A DNA stretch of 64,000 nt from Senimuribacter intestinalis (lineage in GTDB: Bacteria > Bacillota > Clostridia > Peptostreptococcales > Anaerovoracaceae). A program made the position numbers and the translations under genes. The stretch lies in NCBI GenBank assembly GCA_943192975.1, contig CALPCJ010000015.1, positions 10,938 to 74,937 of the forward strand. Direction: 5' to 3'. Below, in pieces: positions 31,875 to 41,700 of the stretch. Each line of letters opens with the position of its first letter. Position 1 is the first letter of the stretch. Under the pieces are notes generated by a model. The model searched no databases. It had not been told where the DNA came from and saw only the letters and a list, made by a program, of their open reading frames with translations.

Positions 31875-32636
31875 ATGAAACATCAACCGAAAATCATTGC
31901 AGTAGCAGGAAAAGGTGGGGTTGGAAAGACCTCTGTTGCAGCGGCGATGATTAAAGTTTTAACAAAAAAATATCCAGACAAACGGATTCTTGCTATCGAT
32001 GCAGATCCGGCAGTGGGTCTGGCAACGGCTCTTGGAATCCAGCCAGAAAAAACCATCGACGATATTCGTATAGAGGTGGTGGAAACTGTGGAAGACGGGC
32101 AGACCAAAGCGGCAATTGAACTGCTGGGGGAAGCCAGATATAAAATCTTTGAAACATTGACCGAAAAGGATGGATTTGCTTTTATCGCAGTGGGAAGACC
32201 CGAATCGGCGGGCTGCTACTGCAAAATTAATACATATTTGAAAGATGTGATAACCTTGCTGTCAGAGGAGTTCGACTATATCGTCATCGATGGAGAAGCG
32301 GGTATTGAGCAGATTAACAGGAGAGTGATGGAGAAAGTAACGCATTTGCTTCTCATCACCGATCCGAGCAGGAAAGGCATTCAGGTCATACAGACTATCA
32401 AGTCCGTAGCAGAGCGCCTAGTTATGTATGAAGAAGTTGGTGTTATCATCAACAGAATTTTGTCTGAGGAAAGCAAGCGAGCTATCCACATAGATGAGTT
32501 ACCTGTTCTGGCAGAGATTATGGCAGATGGAAAACTCAGCCAGTTTGATCTGGCGGGAGAGAACGTATTCTATCTGCCAGATGATACGGAAATTGTAAAA
32601 GGCGCTGCCAGAGCATTGCAGCAGATAGGAGTATAG
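31875..32636 (+). CDS. CooC-like P-loop ATPase (MinD/NifH superfamily)
   Basis: A 253-residue deviant-Walker-A ATPase: KGGVGKTSVAAAMI at the N-terminus, AIDADPAVGLATALG as switch I, and YIVIDGEAGIEQINRRVM as Walker B/switch II. The GRPESAGCYCKINTYL segment with two close cysteines is the kind of motif by which CooC dimers bind metal. CooC proteins insert nickel into CO dehydrogenase; here the likely role is maturation of a metal cluster in the neighbouring proteins. GGAGG precedes the ATG. No CO dehydrogenase catalytic-subunit gene (CooS) is in the window, so the client is inferred only. Confidence 0.85.
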   Translation: MKHQPKIIAVAGKGGVGKTSVAAAMIKVLTKKYPDKRILAIDADPAVGLATALGIQPEKTIDDIRIEVVETVEDGQTKAAIELLGEARYKIFETLTEKDGFAFIAVGRPESAGCYCKINTYLKDVITLLSEEFDYIVIDGEAGIEQINRRVMEKVTHLLLITDPSRKGIQVIQTIKSVAERLVMYEEVGVIINRILSEESKRAIHIDELPVLAEIMADGKLSQFDLAGENVFYLPDDTEIVKGAARALQQIGV

Positions 32637-32638
32637 AC

Positions 32639-33841
32639 TTGAAGGACCTGAAACATCTATTTTATTTTGAAAAACTGTTAGAGGAAAGTCATAATGATTT
32701 GGTGCGTGAGGCACAAAGCCGAGGAGATATCGCTATCGGCAGCGTCTGCGCATTGATTCCGGAGGTGCTGCTCAATTTGTCGGGGACTTTTGCTGTGCGG
32801 CTTCGTGCGCCTAGGACTGGGTCCATTGAAATGGGTACCTACTATATGACCAGTTTACTTTGCGAAGGGTGCAGAGCTTATTTGGAAAGAGCTTTAGAAG
32901 GCGGCTATGAGTTTCTCGACTGCATGCTGACCCCGGATGCTTGCGCACAGATGAATCGGTGCGTAGAAAATATTGAAAAACAGGGACTTTGCAGCAAGGA
33001 ACATTTCTTTGTCACCTATGCAGACGTGCCTATGAAAGCAGATGAAACTGCGCTGAAACACTATGTAAAACAAATGCGTCTTCGGGTACTTGCTCCGCTT
33101 CACGAAGCTTTTGGCATTGACGTATCTGACGCTGCGCTGTTTCAGGCGGTAAAGGCACAAAACCAGATAAATGAGCTGATTCGCAAAATTGGTGATTTTA
33201 GAAAAACAGAAAATCCGGTTATCACCGGCTATGAGTTTGCGGTGCTGTGCCTTGCTACTTATTGCTGTCCTCATGATCTTTTGGTTGAAAAGCTGACGGA
33301 AACCTTGGAAGAATTGAACAGCAGGGAGCCTGACGAGAAGTCTCCGTACCGCGTGCGAGTCGTTATGGCTGGCTCTGAAATCGACGACCCGGCGCTAATT
33401 AAACTGGCGGAGGAAGCCGGCGCTTATGTGGCGGCGGATCGTTTTTGCTTTGGCTCTCTTCCGGGCAGAGAGGAAATTGTGATTGAACCTGAAGAAGATC
33501 CACTGACAAGTATTTGCAGGCATTACATGGAGCACGGGCAGTGTCCTCGCTACATGAACACCGATAAAATTCGCGAGAGAAAAACTTATATAGATGCACT
33601 GGCGAAGGAGTACAACGCGGACGGTATTATTTACCAGTATATGAAGTTTTGTGATTACTGGGGCTACGAGCAGGCTGCAGCGACCCACATCATGCGTAAG
33701 GACTATGGATATCCTGTACTTTCCATCGACCACCCTTATGTTGTAGGACAAAGCGGGCAGCTGCGCACCCGCATACAGGCATTTGTGGAAAGTATAGAAA
33801 TTAAGAAACTGGCAGGTCAAAAGGAGACGAAACATGAGTAA
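32639..33841 (+). CDS. 2-hydroxyacyl-CoA dehydratase-type subunit 1
   Basis: A 400-residue protein of the HgdA/HgdB, BcrB/C and double-cubane-protein superfamily, which use Fe-S clusters charged by an ATP-driven activase to perform difficult reductions or dehydrations. C75 and C78 (LLCEGC), C95 and the C-terminal KFCDYWGYE are candidate cluster ligands, and the ending RTRIQAFVESIE is typical. Translation appears to begin at a TTG (32639), seven bases after AGGAG and two bases after the CooC-like stop. It overlaps the next gene by eight bases. The substrate is unknown. Confidence 0.8.
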   Translation: MKDLKHLFYFEKLLEESHNDLVREAQSRGDIAIGSVCALIPEVLLNLSGTFAVRLRAPRTGSIEMGTYYMTSLLCEGCRAYLERALEGGYEFLDCMLTPDACAQMNRCVENIEKQGLCSKEHFFVTYADVPMKADETALKHYVKQMRLRVLAPLHEAFGIDVSDAALFQAVKAQNQINELIRKIGDFRKTENPVITGYEFAVLCLATYCCPHDLLVEKLTETLEELNSREPDEKSPYRVRVVMAGSEIDDPALIKLAEEAGAYVAADRFCFGSLPGREEIVIEPEEDPLTSICRHYMEHGQCPRYMNTDKIRERKTYIDALAKEYNADGIIYQYMKFCDYWGYEQAAATHIMRKDYGYPVLSIDHPYVVGQSGQLRTRIQAFVESIEIKKLAGQKETKHE

Positions 33842-35372
33842 AGAAGCAGGCGGCAGGAAGCTAGGCAGTTTGTATGACGGAAAAAAAGCGAGAAAACGCA
33901 GAGAGTGGCGTGGCTTTAAAGATACTTGGTACGCCTATACACAATGGCTGAAAATCTGGAAAGTTCTCATTAAGTTTGCGGCAAAACCAAGAAACATTAA
34001 AGGCTTTTTCCGTTATCGTTGGATGCTCAATTTTTTGGCGGTGCCGGATTTTTTTGACAGACATACAGAAGGCATGCGAGATGTGCAGCTTCGAATGGCA
34101 CACACCGGTCTGGGACTGATTGTAACTGATATGTGTGAAATGGTAGAGACGATTTTTAAGGCGGACCCGCGTATCGGCAACGACAAAGCACTCAGCGACC
34201 GCATTGTTATCTTTGATGAAAATATGATGAGTGAGATTATGAATGGATTTCCCAATCTGCGGTGGCTGTCGGTAGAAGTTCCATCTATTTATACCAGCGC
34301 CATGATGAATCAGACCGGCGTATCTCACTATATCGACGTAACCAGCAGATTCGGCATTCCGGGAGACGTATGTCCTATGCCGGCGGCGGAGCTTGGTCTT
34401 GCCATCGACGACGATTTTCCTCTTATTGGCAAATGTGCGGTACAGTGCAACACCACTTGCGACGGCAGCGCTATGGGAAACGGGATTGAAGCCATGCGCT
34501 TTAATATTCCGACTTTCCAGCTGGCAGTACCCATTCGCCATACCCAGGAAAGTGTGCAGGATTATGCGGCAGATGAGATTAAAAACTGTATTCGCTTTAT
34601 AGAGGAAAATACCGGCGAAACCTTTGACTGGAACGCATTCTTTGCTTCTATGAAAACCTTTAACGCAGAGAGCGAGCTGACAAAGGAATGGCTGGAAATG
34701 TCCAGAACACCGTATCCGCAGGTCATTGGAGACAATCTTGCTCTTTATCGCTACGGTGTGTATCAGGCTGCAGGCGGGCGGAATATGGAATTCCTGGAAA
34801 CTGACCGCAAAATCACCGCCTTGGCGCAGGAGGGTTATGCGAAAAAACTGCCTGTGGCAAAGGAAGTCAGACATAGAGCTATTACTTGGGGTGTACAGGC
34901 GGCATATTATACAGCTTTTCCGATTTGGCTGCAGAACTGCTGGGGGATTGCGGCTCTGGCAGATATGCTCAGTCTGGTTTCTATGGAGCCGATTGATACC
35001 GAAGACCCGGAAAAAGCCATTTATGATCTGGCACATCTTTACGAAAACATGATTATGCGCAACCGCTCTAACGGCGGTTATGAAGTGGGCGTCGAGGCCC
35101 TTTGGCGCTACTGCGAATATTTTAACTGTGATATGGTTATTATGTATGCGCATATGGGCTGCAAAGCCATGAGCGGGTATCACGGCATTTTTGAAGAGGA
35201 AGCCCGCAAGCGCGGCATTCATCTGATTTGGGTGACCCATGGGCTGATGAAACCGGAGGACGCGTCTCGGCAGGACATGCGGACAGAAGTCAATCGCTAT
35301 ATGCGTACCGTGCTTCGTGAAGAACCAGTAGACCCAACCCTTGAGGAGTTCGACGACGCAAAGTGCTGGTAA
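33834..35372 (+). CDS. 2-hydroxyacyl-CoA dehydratase-type subunit 2
   Basis: A 512-residue second member of the same superfamily, probably forming a heterodimer with the 400-residue subunit. Candidate cluster or active-site cysteines are C180 (GDVCPMPAAELG) and C201, C205, C209 (GKCAVQCNTTCDGS). The C-terminal part has DMVIMYAHMGCKAMSGYHG. It is longer than classical HgdB (about 380) and has a basic N-terminal extension of about 80 residues. No CoA-transferase or acyl-CoA dehydrogenase of a 2-hydroxy-acid pathway is next to it, so another small-molecule reductase role is possible. A hairpin-repeat array begins on its stop codon. Confidence 0.8.
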   Translation: MSKEAGGRKLGSLYDGKKARKRREWRGFKDTWYAYTQWLKIWKVLIKFAAKPRNIKGFFRYRWMLNFLAVPDFFDRHTEGMRDVQLRMAHTGLGLIVTDMCEMVETIFKADPRIGNDKALSDRIVIFDENMMSEIMNGFPNLRWLSVEVPSIYTSAMMNQTGVSHYIDVTSRFGIPGDVCPMPAAELGLAIDDDFPLIGKCAVQCNTTCDGSAMGNGIEAMRFNIPTFQLAVPIRHTQESVQDYAADEIKNCIRFIEENTGETFDWNAFFASMKTFNAESELTKEWLEMSRTPYPQVIGDNLALYRYGVYQAAGGRNMEFLETDRKITALAQEGYAKKLPVAKEVRHRAITWGVQAAYYTAFPIWLQNCWGIAALADMLSLVSMEPIDTEDPEKAIYDLAHLYENMIMRNRSNGGYEVGVEALWRYCEYFNCDMVIMYAHMGCKAMSGYHGIFEEEARKRGIHLIWVTHGLMKPEDASRQDMRTEVNRYMRTVLREEPVDPTLEEFDDAKCW

Positions 35373-35686
35373 TGGAGTTGTCCCAATTTCCGAAGGAAAT
35401 TGATGGAAACTCCTTATGCTTTAGCGTCCCACGAGCAGAGTGAGTGGCAAGACGCTAGTCGTATAATGGAGTTCACCTGCTCCAAAACTTGTTTTGGTAA
35501 AGCAGACCTTATGCTTTGGGAGACCTAACTCAATAAGCGAAGCGAATTGTAGTAGGTCCCCTGTCAGGAGTGCAGTGCTTTAGCACGTGGCACTCTACGA
35601 CTAGTTCCCACGAGCAGAGCGAGTGGCAAGACGCTAGTCGTATAATGGAGCCCGCCCAATTTCCGCTTGGTGAGTGATGGGAGCTA
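35370..35686. repeat. Chained-hairpin intergenic repeat array 2
   Basis: Same family as 21292-21505, inside an operon. Type A: GGAGTT/AACTCC (35374/35408) with CAATTTCC/GGAAATTG (35384/35395); then CTGCT/AGCAG (35477/35501) enclosing CCAAAAC/GTTTTGG. Type B: TAGCGTC/GACGCTA (35422/35451) and CGACTAG/CTAGTCG (35598/35634). Modules are joined by shared TTATGC and CGTATAATGG arms. Stems differ in sequence from array 1 yet still pair. The array starts on the stop codon of the preceding gene and ends about 65 bases before the activase. Confidence 0.85.
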
Positions 35687-35751
35687 ATAGAAACAAATAA
35701 AAACAGTGAAAACAAAACTGTGAAATAACTTAATACAAACGGAGGAAGACG

Positions 35752-36549
35752 ATGAAATATTTTGGCGGCTGTGATGCCGGAAGTACATATACAAAATGCG
35801 TGATTCTAGATGAGACTGCAAAAATTGTAGCATCCGTGATTCTAAAAAGCAGAATTAATCCGGTTCTCAGTGCGCAGGATGCGCTGGCTGCTGCGCTGGA
35901 ACAAATTCCCGAACTGAAAAATGCGGAGGATTTAACCTATTTAGTAGGCACCGGCTATGGCAGAAATAAAGTTCCGTTCGCAGACGAAAACATTTCTGAA
36001 ATAAGCTGCCATGCCATGGGGGTTCATGCAGCGGCGCCGGACGTGCGCGCGATTATTGATATTGGAGGCCAGGATGTAAAGGGCATCGCCGTTGATACTG
36101 ATGGAACTGTACTGAATTTTGCAATGAATGATAAATGTGCAGCGGGGACCGGAAGGTTTTTTGAAACGATGGCGAACGCCTTTGAGATGAGCCTGCCGGA
36201 GTTTTCAAAACTGTCGCTGGGCGTAAAGAACGCAATTCCAATCACGGCGCAGTGTGCGGTCTTTGCGGAGAGTGAGGTAATCTCCCTTGTAGGAGAAGGA
36301 AAGCCCATGGAAGAAATTGCAGCAGGCATTCAGATATCTGTGGCTAAACGGTGTTTTGTTATGGCAAAGAAAGCCGGCGTGACTGACAGCGTAACTTTAA
36401 CCGGCGGCTGTGCAAAAAATGAAGGTTTGAAAGCTGCGATTCAAAAAGTTCTGAAGGTAGAAGTTGTCGATTTATCGGTAGATCCGCAGCTGATGGGAGC
36501 ACTTGGCGCAGCGGAATTTGCAAGGCAGAAAGGAATGGCAAAATGTTAA
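35752..36549 (+). CDS. Acyl-CoA dehydratase activase (HgdC/BadG-type)
   Basis: A 265-residue ASKHA-fold ATPase whose homodimer holds one [4Fe-4S] cluster and injects low-potential electrons into dehydratase-type partners at the expense of ATP. Motifs: GCDAGSTYTKCVI, VGTGYGRNKV, IDIGGQDVKGI, the cluster cysteines in NDKCAAGTGRFF and ITAQCAVFAESEV, and TLTGGCAKNEGL. Length is normal (about 260). Its presence shows that the upstream pair is of the activase-dependent type. The coding start has CGGAGGAAG. It overlaps the next small gene by 7 bases. Confidence 0.93.
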   Translation: MKYFGGCDAGSTYTKCVILDETAKIVASVILKSRINPVLSAQDALAAALEQIPELKNAEDLTYLVGTGYGRNKVPFADENISEISCHAMGVHAAAPDVRAIIDIGGQDVKGIAVDTDGTVLNFAMNDKCAAGTGRFFETMANAFEMSLPEFSKLSLGVKNAIPITAQCAVFAESEVISLVGEGKPMEEIAAGIQISVAKRCFVMAKKAGVTDSVTLTGGCAKNEGLKAAIQKVLKVEVVDLSVDPQLMGALGAAEFARQKGMAKC

Positions 36550-36704
36550 AAATTGTACTCATGATAGCCTGTATTTTGGCAGTGCTTTTTGTGCTGAGCC
36601 TAGTTGTGTTCTTTTTCAATTTAGATATGAAGATGGCAGCGAAGATGGGAACTCTTCTAAATGGACATTATGACAGAATCAAACGGGACAGGATGGACGG
36701 ATGA
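36543..36704 (+). CDS. 53-residue single-helix membrane protein, hypothetical
   Basis: A small ORF that overlaps the activase by 7 bases and the next gene by an ATGA. It reads MLKIVLMIACILAVLFVLSL, then VVFFFNLDMKMAAKMGTLLN and a basic end HYDRIKRDRMDG: one transmembrane helix and a short cytoplasmic tail. The tight coupling on both sides argues for a real gene. No family is recognised. It may anchor the complex or provide a membrane link to an electron donor; that is inference. Confidence 0.6.
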   Translation: MLKIVLMIACILAVLFVLSLVVFFFNLDMKMAAKMGTLLNGHYDRIKRDRMDG

Positions 36705-37423
36705 TGAAACTCTACGATGCATTGATTGAGGAGGTTTTATCTTTGACTGGGCAGGCGCAGGTGCAGTCCTGCAGCGGAAAAGCCTGGCAGCAGACAGATG
36801 ACTTTGAGATGGTGATGAAAAAGGATATGGCATATGAGTTGGGCGGCGGCAGTTTGCCGGCGGTCAGCGGGCTTTTCTTTACCTCGGATGAAAGTTTGGT
36901 CCCCGAAGACGAGGTGCTGCTTTTTGGTCCAGACCTTCCGCAGCTTGAAACGGATTCATCCTATGCAAGAATTACCCTTTTAAAAGTTGAAGAAAACAGC
37001 TTTGCAGGACAAGATGAGGCTTATGAACAATTGCGTAAGATAGAGTATACAAGGTATCATGTTTTTCCCAGGGGCTATATGATGAGGATTTCTGCTGCAG
37101 GTATGCGCGAGCCTGTTCGCATTGCAAAAAAAGCCCTGCGGGAAGGGATGACTTTTGAGAAAGTAGGGCGCTTATTCATAGAGGGATACCATACCCATCC
37201 GAAGGTAGAATGCGTCACGATTTTATTCATTACCCAGCCGGATTTTCCCTACGAAAAGTTGGCGATGCTGGCTAAAAAAGGGGAAGAAATCACAGCTTCT
37301 CTGCACCGGATTTTCGACAATCTGGTGATGGATTGCAGGGCGTGCAGTCTGAAGCCAGTCTGCGATGAGGTGGAGGGATTGCGCAGTTTACATTTTCAGG
37401 CAGCGGGTGTAGCAATGAAATAA
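36701..37423 (+). CDS. CO dehydrogenase/acetyl-CoA synthase beta-subunit-like protein
   Basis: A 240-residue protein resembling part of the acetyl-CoA synthase beta subunit: KKDMAYELGGGSLPAVSGLFF, a VFPRGYMMRISAAGMREPVRI segment, and a C-terminal MDCRACSLKPVCDEVEG with three cysteines that could hold a metal cluster. Full-length synthases are over 400 residues with a separate A-cluster motif, which I do not see; this is a short stand-alone homologue. Its place in an operon with a CooC-like ATPase fits a metalloprotein. The family call is from recall and moderate; the activity is unknown. Confidence 0.6.
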   Translation: MMKLYDALIEEVLSLTGQAQVQSCSGKAWQQTDDFEMVMKKDMAYELGGGSLPAVSGLFFTSDESLVPEDEVLLFGPDLPQLETDSSYARITLLKVEENSFAGQDEAYEQLRKIEYTRYHVFPRGYMMRISAAGMREPVRIAKKALREGMTFEKVGRLFIEGYHTHPKVECVTILFITQPDFPYEKLAMLAKKGEEITASLHRIFDNLVMDCRACSLKPVCDEVEGLRSLHFQAAGVAMK

Positions 37424-37444
37424 TATGATTATGAGAAAAGTAAT

Positions 37445-37494
37445 AAAACTTGTGCGATAGAATGTAAGTTTGTGTTCTGCTGCACAAGTTTTTT
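37445..37494 (+). terminator. Operon terminator
   Basis: AAAACTTGTGC (37445-37455) and GCACAAGTTTT (37482-37492), followed by further T. Confidence 0.85.
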
Positions 37495-37530
37495 ACTTCG
37501 ATTGTACTGAAAAAAATCCCAAAACAGCTA

Positions 37531-37559
37531 TTGCATAAATATAAATTTACTGGTATAAT
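37531..37559 (+). promoter_or_regulatory. carAB promoter
   Basis: TTGCAT (37531-37536), 17-base spacer, TATAAT (37554-37559) preceded by TGG. The leader is about 60 bases with no recognisable PyrR or arginine-attenuation element. Confidence 0.7.
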
Positions 37560-37626
37560 CTTCCGTTAGAACGTAATAGAAAACAGCAAGAAACGCAGAA
37601 TCACTTACAAAGTACAAGGAGGGCAG

Positions 37627-38727
37627 ATGAAAGGACTTATTTATCTAGAAGACGGCAGCATATATAAAGGAAAGGGCTTTGGTGCCTGCACCACCAACGT
37701 GGGAGAACTGGTCTTTAACACAGCGATGACCGGGTATCAGAAAACATTGACCGACCCTTCCTATAGTGGACAGATGATTACCATGACCTATCCGCTTTTG
37801 GGAAACTACGGGATTAACGATGAAGACTATGAGTCAGAAAAAATTCATGCACTGGGCGCAGTATGCCAGGATTTATGTATGAAACCCAGCAACCATCACA
37901 GCGTAAAGACCATTGACCAGTGGTTTTGCGAGCAGGGTGTTCCAGGTGTTTACGGCGTAGACACTAGAGAAATTACGAGAAAGCTCAGAAAGACCGGCAG
38001 CCAGAAGTGTGTTATTACCACAGAAGATATTCCCCTCAGTGAAATTAAAAAACTTGCAGAAGAGACAGAACTTTCGACAGACCAGATGAAAACTGCTGGC
38101 GTGCAGGAGATACAGACAATAAAAACGCCGGGAAGTGACTTCCACGTAGCAGTGCTGGATTTGGGCGTGAAGCGGAGTATTCTCAAAGAACTGGCAGACC
38201 GAGGCTGCAGTATGACCATCTACCCTTACGGTACCAAAGCAAAGACTATTTTGGAGGCAAAGCCTGACGGCGTTTTTCTGACCAATGGCCCAGGGGACCC
38301 TGCATCGGCAACGGAAGCGGTAGCCGTTATCGAGAAGCTTATAACCAACAGTAATTATGGCGCGGATTTAATGCCGATTTTCGGTATCTGCATGGGACAT
38401 CAGCTGATCGCCCTTGCCTGCGGCGGCAGCACCTACAAAATGCAGTACGGACATCGTGGCTGCAATCACGGCGTCTTCGATAAAAATATTGGAAGAAGTT
38501 ATATCACCAGCCAGAATCACGGCTACGCAGTGCAGCCGCAAAGTATTGTTCTAAAAGGGCTGGAAGCGACCCATCTGAATTTGAATGACGGAAGTGTGGA
38601 AGGGATGGCACATCTGTCAAAACCAGTTTTTTCTGTACAGTTTCATCCTGAATCAAATCCAGGTCCAAACGATACTGGATACTTATTCGATCAGTTCATC
38701 GACTTAATGAAAGGGGGAAGACTGTAA
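37627..38727 (+). CDS. carA: Carbamoyl-phosphate synthase, small (glutaminase) subunit
   Basis: A 366-residue glutamine-hydrolysing subunit that feeds ammonia to CarB. The N-terminal domain (FGACTTNVGELVFNTAMTGY) is followed by a class I glutamine amidotransferase domain with the nucleophile cysteine in FGICMGHQ and His/Glu in QFHPESNPGP. Carbamoyl phosphate feeds pyrimidine and arginine synthesis. The gene overlaps carB by one base (TAATG). AAGGAGGG precedes the ATG. Confidence 0.97.
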   Translation: MKGLIYLEDGSIYKGKGFGACTTNVGELVFNTAMTGYQKTLTDPSYSGQMITMTYPLLGNYGINDEDYESEKIHALGAVCQDLCMKPSNHHSVKTIDQWFCEQGVPGVYGVDTREITRKLRKTGSQKCVITTEDIPLSEIKKLAEETELSTDQMKTAGVQEIQTIKTPGSDFHVAVLDLGVKRSILKELADRGCSMTIYPYGTKAKTILEAKPDGVFLTNGPGDPASATEAVAVIEKLITNSNYGADLMPIFGICMGHQLIALACGGSTYKMQYGHRGCNHGVFDKNIGRSYITSQNHGYAVQPQSIVLKGLEATHLNLNDGSVEGMAHLSKPVFSVQFHPESNPGPNDTGYLFDQFIDLMKGGRL

Positions 38728-41700
38728 TGCCTAGAGATTTTACCTTAAAGAAAGTTTTAATTATCGGTTCCGGTCCGATTATTATTGGACAAGCAGCAGA
38801 GTTTGACTATGCAGGCACGCAGGCGTGCAAAGCTATCAGCGAAGAAGGCATTGAGACTATTCTCATCAACAGCAATCCAGCGACCATTATGACCGATCAG
38901 GGAATTGCAGATAAAGTTTATCTGGAACCGATTACAGAAGAAGCTGTGGAACAGATTCTTGCAAAAGAGCGCCCGGATGGCGTGCTGGCAGGGTTTGGCG
39001 GACAGACTGGACTAAACCTTGCTATGGCGCTGGACGAAAAAGGTGTCTTTGAGAAATACGGTGTTAGACTTCTTGGCGTCAATAAAGAGTCCATCCATAA
39101 AGCCGAAGACAGGGAGGCATTTAAAGCGCTGATGCTGCAGACGGGACATCCCATTCCGCCGAGCACTATCGCAACAAGCCTGGAAGAATGTAAGGTCTTT
39201 GTTGAAGAAATTGGATATCCTGTTATTATCCGCCCTGCATATACTCTGGGCGGCACAGGCGGCGGCATTGCCCACAACGATGAAGAACTGGAACATTTCT
39301 GCCAGCTTGGGATCGAGAAAAGCGCGATCGGGCAGATCTTGCTGGAAAAGTCTGTAGCAGGCTGGAAAGAAGTAGAATACGAGGTAATCAGGGACGGCAA
39401 GAATAACTGCATCATTATCTGCAGTATGGAAAATCTGGACCCTGTGGGCGTGCATACGGGAGACAGCATCGTAGTAGCGCCGACACAGACTTTGACCGAC
39501 GGCCAGTATCAGATGTTGCGAGACGCATCGTTATCTATCATCAGAAAGCTGGAAATCGAAGGCGGCTGTAATGTGCAGTTTGCACTTAACCCGGATAAAG
39601 ACGAATACATCGTCATTGAGGTGAACCCGCGGGTGAGCCGTTCTTCTGCACTTGCATCCAAAGCAGCCGGCTATCCAATCGCGAAAATTGCTGCCAAAAT
39701 TGCCATCGGTTATAGCCTGGATGAATTGAAGAATTATGTAACAGAAAGCTCCAGCGCTTGTTTTGAGCCGGCTCTTGACTACTGCGTCGTAAAATTTCCG
39801 AAGTGGCCATTTGATAAATTCCGCACTGCGTCAAGAAAGCTGGGCACACAGATGAAAGCCACCGGAGAAATCATGGCAATTGACAGAAACTTTGAAAGTG
39901 CACTCTTAAAGGCGATTGCCTCTTTGGAAACGGAAGGTACGGGATTACGTGTACCGTACGTGACGGGGCTTTCTGACAGCCGCCTCATGGAAAAACTCCT
40001 TGCCTGCGATGATGAGCGTATATTTTGTATCGCAGAAGCATTCCGGCGCGGACTTGCTGGCGTAGAAGAGATTTTTGAACTGACACAAATTGACCGCTGG
40101 TTCCTTTATAAAATTGAGGGCATCGTGTTGATGGAAAAAACGCTGCAGAGCGAAGAAATTACGGCAGATTTAGTCAGAGTGGCAGAACAGCGCGGCTTTA
40201 CAGACGACGAGATTCTGGGACTGACCGGCATGGAAAGAGAGGTCCTTCAGGATATCAGATTGTATCACGATATTTACCCAGTTTACAAGGTGGTCGATAC
40301 CTGTGCGGGAGAATTTGACGCAGTCACGCCGTACTACTATTCCAGCTATGGCGGGGAAAATGAAAGTGTAAAGAGTACCCATGAAAAAATTCTGGTTGTC
40401 GGCTCCGGTCCCATTCGGATCGGTCAGGGCATTGAATTTGACTACTGCTGTGTGCAAGGCGTGTGGGCTTTGAAGGAACTGGGCTATGAGTCCATTATCA
40501 TTAACAATAATCCGGAGACGGTCAGCACGGATTTTGATACAGCAGACAAGCTGTATTTTGAACCGCTTCATACAGACGATGTGATGAACGTGATTAAGCA
40601 GGAGAGACCGGAAGGTGTGATTCTGCAGTTTGGCGGGCAGACTTCCCTAAATCTTGCATCCAAACTGGCTGCAAGAAGTATTAAAATTTTGGGCACGCAG
40701 AATAAATATATCGATCTGGCGGAAGATAGAGAAAAGTTCTCTAGTCTTTTGGATCTGTTAGATATTGCAGCGCCAAAAGGCTGTGCGGTGCGCAACCAGG
40801 AGGAAGCCTTTGAGGCGGTAGAACGTCTGGGTTATCCTCTCGTCGTGCGTCCGTCTTTTGTGATTGGTGGCAGAGCCATGCAGGTAGTCTATTCCGATGA
40901 GGAACTGCGGAAATATCTGAAGGAGGCGGTAAAACTTTCCCACGAGCATCCTGTCCTCATCGACAAATATGTTGAGGGCAAGGAAATTGAGGTAGATGCA
41001 GTAGCTGACGGAGAGGATGTCCTGATTCCGGGCATTATGGAACATATCGAGAGAACCGGCGTCCATTCTGGAGACAGCTGTACGGTATATCCGACTTACT
41101 CGCTGCCGGAGGAAGTACTGCAGGAACTGCTTTTCGCTACAAAACGCATCTGCCGGGCGCTACATATCGTTGGACTTGTCAATATTCAGTATGTCTGGGA
41201 CGGCGAACGGATTTATGTTATCGAAGTGAATCCGCGTGCGTCAAGAACGGTGCCGATTCTCAGCAAGGTGACAAAAGTACCGATGGTAAAATTGGCAGTA
41301 GCCGTCATGACTGGCAACAAGCTGGTTGATCTTGGCTATGGCACAGGTATTTACCCTGCACAAAATTACTATGCTGTAAAAGTACCGGTATTCTCCGACG
41401 CAAAATTGACCGATGTAGATGTGGCAGTGGGACCTGAGATGAAGTCTACCGGTGAAGTATTAGGTATCGATACCGACCTGGATAAAGCCATCTATAAAGG
41501 GTTTCTGGGAACAGGAACACAGATTCCAACAGGAGGCGGCGTGTTCATTTCTCTCAAAGACCATGACAAAACAGAGGAAAGCGCAGCGGTGATAAAGGAC
41601 TACATGGACATGGGATTTGTTCTATACGCCTCGGCAGGAACGGCAGTATATTTGAAGAAATATGGAATAAAGGCGGCAGTTATCGATTACCGCGATGTAA

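Noticed and set aside
33861..35240. 459-residue minus-strand open frame
   Set aside because: It lies wholly antisense to the conserved 512-residue dehydratase-type gene, has no ribosome site and reads like non-coding composition.
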